64,000 bases of DNA from positions 4,002,501 to 4,066,500 of the forward strand of contig NZ_OY764327.1 of assembly GCF_963668385.1 (NCBI RefSeq). The letters are read 5' to 3'. Below, in pieces: positions 62,040 through 64,000 of the stretch. Each line of letters opens with the position of its first letter. The stretch's first letter is position 1. The translations under genes were made by a program, and so were the position numbers. Source of the stretch: an uncultured Carboxylicivirga sp. GTDB lineage: Bacteria; Bacteroidota; Bacteroidia; Bacteroidales; Marinilabiliaceae. Under the pieces are notes generated by a model that saw nothing but the letters and a program-made list of their open reading frames with translations, was not told where the DNA came from and did no database searches.

Positions 62040-63083
62040 ATGTTGAAAGCGGACTATACAAAGCACATACTCGAATTTAACTTTCCAGGAGGAACATCCC
62101 GAGGTGTTTTATACGAAAAACCAAGTTGGTACATACGAATTCAGGATGCTGAAGGTAATATTGGAATTGGAGAAATTTCAATAATTCCGAATTTGAGTCT
62201 GGATACGGAAAAAGTGCTTGATGAATTAGTTCCTGAAGTTTGTTCAAATATAAACACAATTGTAAAAGATTATCAGACCAGGTATTTGCATTTGCCTGCT
62301 TTACGATTTGGTATCGAATCAGCATTGAACAATCTGGAAGGAAATTCAGCTTTTTTAGCATCAGATACTTCTTTTACCAAAGGTGATGATTTCATCCGTA
62401 TTAATGGATTAATTTGGATGGGCGATATCCCTAATATGAATAAACAGATTGAGGCAAAGCTTGAACAAGGATTTACTTGTTTGAAGATGAAAATAGGTGC
62501 TTTGAACTTTGATGATGAGATGACTGTGCTTCAATCTATCCGTAAAAGGTTTTCGAAAGTGGTGTTAGAAATTCGGGTTGATGCCAATGGTGCTTTTAGT
62601 GTGGAAGATGCAATTGATAAATTAGAGAGGTTAGCAAAGTTGAATTTACATTCAATTGAGCAACCCATTAAAGCAGGACAATGGAAACAAATGGGTGAGT
62701 TATGTCGACAAACTCCTTTACCCATTGCTTTAGATGAAGAATTGATTGGAGTTCACGAATACAAAATGCGCGAAAGTCTTCTTGACGAGATTAAGCCACA
62801 ATACATTATTTTAAAACCGAGTTTGGTTGGTGGTTTTCGTTCTTCGAAAGAATGGATTCAATTGGCAAAAAATCAAAATGTGGGCTGGTGGATTACATCG
62901 GCATTGGAAGGTAATATTGGATTAAGCTCAATTGCACAATGGACTTATACACTTCAAAATAATATGCCACAAGGTTTGGGAACCGGTCAGGTATTTAAAA
63001 ATAACATATCTTCTCCATTGTATTTAAGAGAAGATAAACTGTTTTATAATCCAACAAAAGAGTGGGCTAATCCTTTTGAATAA
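62040..63083 (+). CDS. menC: o-Succinylbenzoate synthase
   Basis: This 347-aa enolase-superfamily enzyme dehydrates SHCHC to o-succinylbenzoate. The catalytic Lys lies in GFTCLKMKIGA. Metal ligands lie in LEIRVDANGAF, LHSIEQPIK and PIALDEELIG, and the second Lys in QYIILKPSLVGGF. The C-terminal WWITSALEGNIGLSSIAQW closes the pattern. The gene lies one base after menA and two bases before menE, so the order here is menA-menC-menE. Confidence 0.93.
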   Translation: MLKADYTKHILEFNFPGGTSRGVLYEKPSWYIRIQDAEGNIGIGEISIIPNLSLDTEKVLDELVPEVCSNINTIVKDYQTRYLHLPALRFGIESALNNLEGNSAFLASDTSFTKGDDFIRINGLIWMGDIPNMNKQIEAKLEQGFTCLKMKIGALNFDDEMTVLQSIRKRFSKVVLEIRVDANGAFSVEDAIDKLERLAKLNLHSIEQPIKAGQWKQMGELCRQTPLPIALDEELIGVHEYKMRESLLDEIKPQYIILKPSLVGGFRSSKEWIQLAKNQNVGWWITSALEGNIGLSSIAQWTYTLQNNMPQGLGTGQVFKNNISSPLYLREDKLFYNPTKEWANPFE

Positions 63084-63085
63084 TA

Positions 63086-64000
63086 ATGAATAAAAAGTCA
63101 ATTCATAAGCAATATACAAGCTTTCATTTTAATCATGTTTTATACCAAGGAGAACAATCGATTAAATTATTAGCGCAGCAACTTTGTGTGAGCGCTGAGG
63201 ATTGGGAAAAAGCCATTGGTGTATTTTTGAGTGATTGGATGAAGGATGATGCAGATATTGAATTATACACATCAGGAAGTACGGGTAGACCCAAGAATAT
63301 TACAATGCCAAAATCATCGATGGTATATTCTGCTCAACGGACCATTGAGTTTTTCCATCTAAAACCTGAAGACAAAGCTTTGTTGTGTCTTTCGGCAAAT
63401 TATATTGCTGGTAAAATGATGATTGTTCGGGCATTAGTAGGTAGACTTCATGTAATAGCCAATAGTGTTAGCTCCGATCCACTAAAAGAGTTGAATGAGC
63501 AGATTGATTTTGCTGCTTTAGTACCTGCTCAGGCAAAAGTTAGTTTTCAAAATTCAAGAAAACAATTTGACTTGGTTAAGACGATTATTTTGGGTGGGGC
63601 AAAAGTTGATGATGATCTATCAAAGTGTATGCAAGAGGTTACTACTGAATGTTGGGAGACCTATGGTATGACCGAAACCGTTTCGCATATTGCTTTGCGT
63701 AAAATTTCAGGAGGAAAAATGAATCCTTTTACACTTCTTAATGAGATCTCAGTTACTATAAACGATAAATCGTGTTTGGTTATTGCTCCTTCAGATATAA
63801 ATACAAAAGAATTAATTACCAATGATGTGGTTGAGCTGTTGGATGAAGGGCATTTTTTATTGAAGGGAAGACATGATAATGTGATTAATTCGGGAGGAAT
63901 AAAAATACAGGCAGAGGAAGTAGAAGCTAAGCTTAAACCTTTTTTTGAGAGTGAAATTGTGGTTGTTGGCTTACCCGATGAAAAATGGGGAGAGGCAGTA
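63086..64000 (+). CDS. menE: o-Succinylbenzoate-CoA ligase, 3' end outside window
   Basis: The frame opens at the ATG at 63086 and runs to the window edge, so 305 residues are visible. The AMP-binding signature YTSGSTGRPKNI is near residue 63, shorter upstream than in most ligases, as in Bacteroidota MenE. CWETYGMTETVSHIALR, LLKGRHDNVINSGGIKIQ and the VVVGLPDEKWGEAV end follow the ANL family. It activates o-succinylbenzoate as its CoA ester for MenB. The missing C-terminal part should hold the catalytic Lys. Confidence 0.92.
   Translation, partial: MNKKSIHKQYTSFHFNHVLYQGEQSIKLLAQQLCVSAEDWEKAIGVFLSDWMKDDADIELYTSGSTGRPKNITMPKSSMVYSAQRTIEFFHLKPEDKALLCLSANYIAGKMMIVRALVGRLHVIANSVSSDPLKELNEQIDFAALVPAQAKVSFQNSRKQFDLVKTIILGGAKVDDDLSKCMQEVTTECWETYGMTETVSHIALRKISGGKMNPFTLLNEISVTINDKSCLVIAPSDINTKELITNDVVELLDEGHFLLKGRHDNVINSGGIKIQAEEVEAKLKPFFESEIVVVGLPDEKWGEAV

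Overview
The window is AT-rich DNA from a member of the Bacteroidota, most likely an anaerobic or facultative Bacteroidales/Marinilabiliales-type organism. The evidence is family content: UpxY-type NusG paralogue, DUF3822, DUF3857, DUF2807 and DUF4382 proteins, GxxExxY and four-helix-bundle proteins, a folP-cdaA pair and a menaquinone pathway. Promoters also fit the Bacteroidota consensus (TTTG, about 19 nt, TAnnTTTG). There are no rRNA genes, CRISPR arrays, intact insertion sequences or phage genes.

Region 1 (1 to about 19,800, minus strand) is a surface-polysaccharide locus read from right to left and running off the left edge. Promoter-proximal genes make precursors: a UDP-glucuronate 4-epimerase, APS kinase (cysC) and a TviB-type UDP-HexNAc dehydrogenase. 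An ABC exporter follows (wzm, wzt with a C-terminal domain). Then come a DegT aminotransferase, a WbqC-like protein, two PAPS-type sulfotransferases, five GT2 and two GT4 glycosyltransferases, a TupA-like ATP-grasp protein and a LbH acetyltransferase. The likely product is a sulfated, uronic-acid-containing glycan exported by an ABC transporter. Small non-pathway genes (GxxExxY protein, four-helix-bundle protein, a decayed second copy of the latter, and an unknown 270-aa gene) are interleaved. They are bordered by unusual arrays of 9-bp or 8-bp imperfect repeats, the least explained feature of the window.

Region 2 (19,900 to 33,200) holds mostly independent units. These are a pair of secreted DUF3857/transglutaminase-like proteins (one without the catalytic Cys and His), a DUF4382 lipoprotein, a DUF2807 protein, an AGCS symporter, class I fumarase, an outer-membrane barrel, a GH20 hexosaminidase, a YhcH protein and a methyl-accepting protein with a long structured leader.

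Region 3 (33,300 to 46,300) is core metabolism and information processing: an MsbA-like exporter, folP-cdaA-TIGR01777, xerD, aroQ, pyk, five tandem tRNA-Asp genes, a YbgC thioesterase, a NifX-like protein, rsmD-DUF3822-membrane protein and a RecD-like helicase.

Region 4 (46,300 to 52,900, minus) supplies nucleotide sugars: phosphoglucomutase, rmlD, rmlC, rmlA, UDP-xylose synthase and a separate ugd. rmlB is not in the window. These precursors could feed region 1.

Region 5 (53,100 to 64,000) holds rpsA-STAS-rnz, an orphan upxY, a flavodiiron protein, a SPOR lipoprotein, mltG, murB and the start of a menA-menC-menE operon that runs off the right edge. Rho-independent terminators, many shared by converging genes, separate most units in regions 2 to 5.
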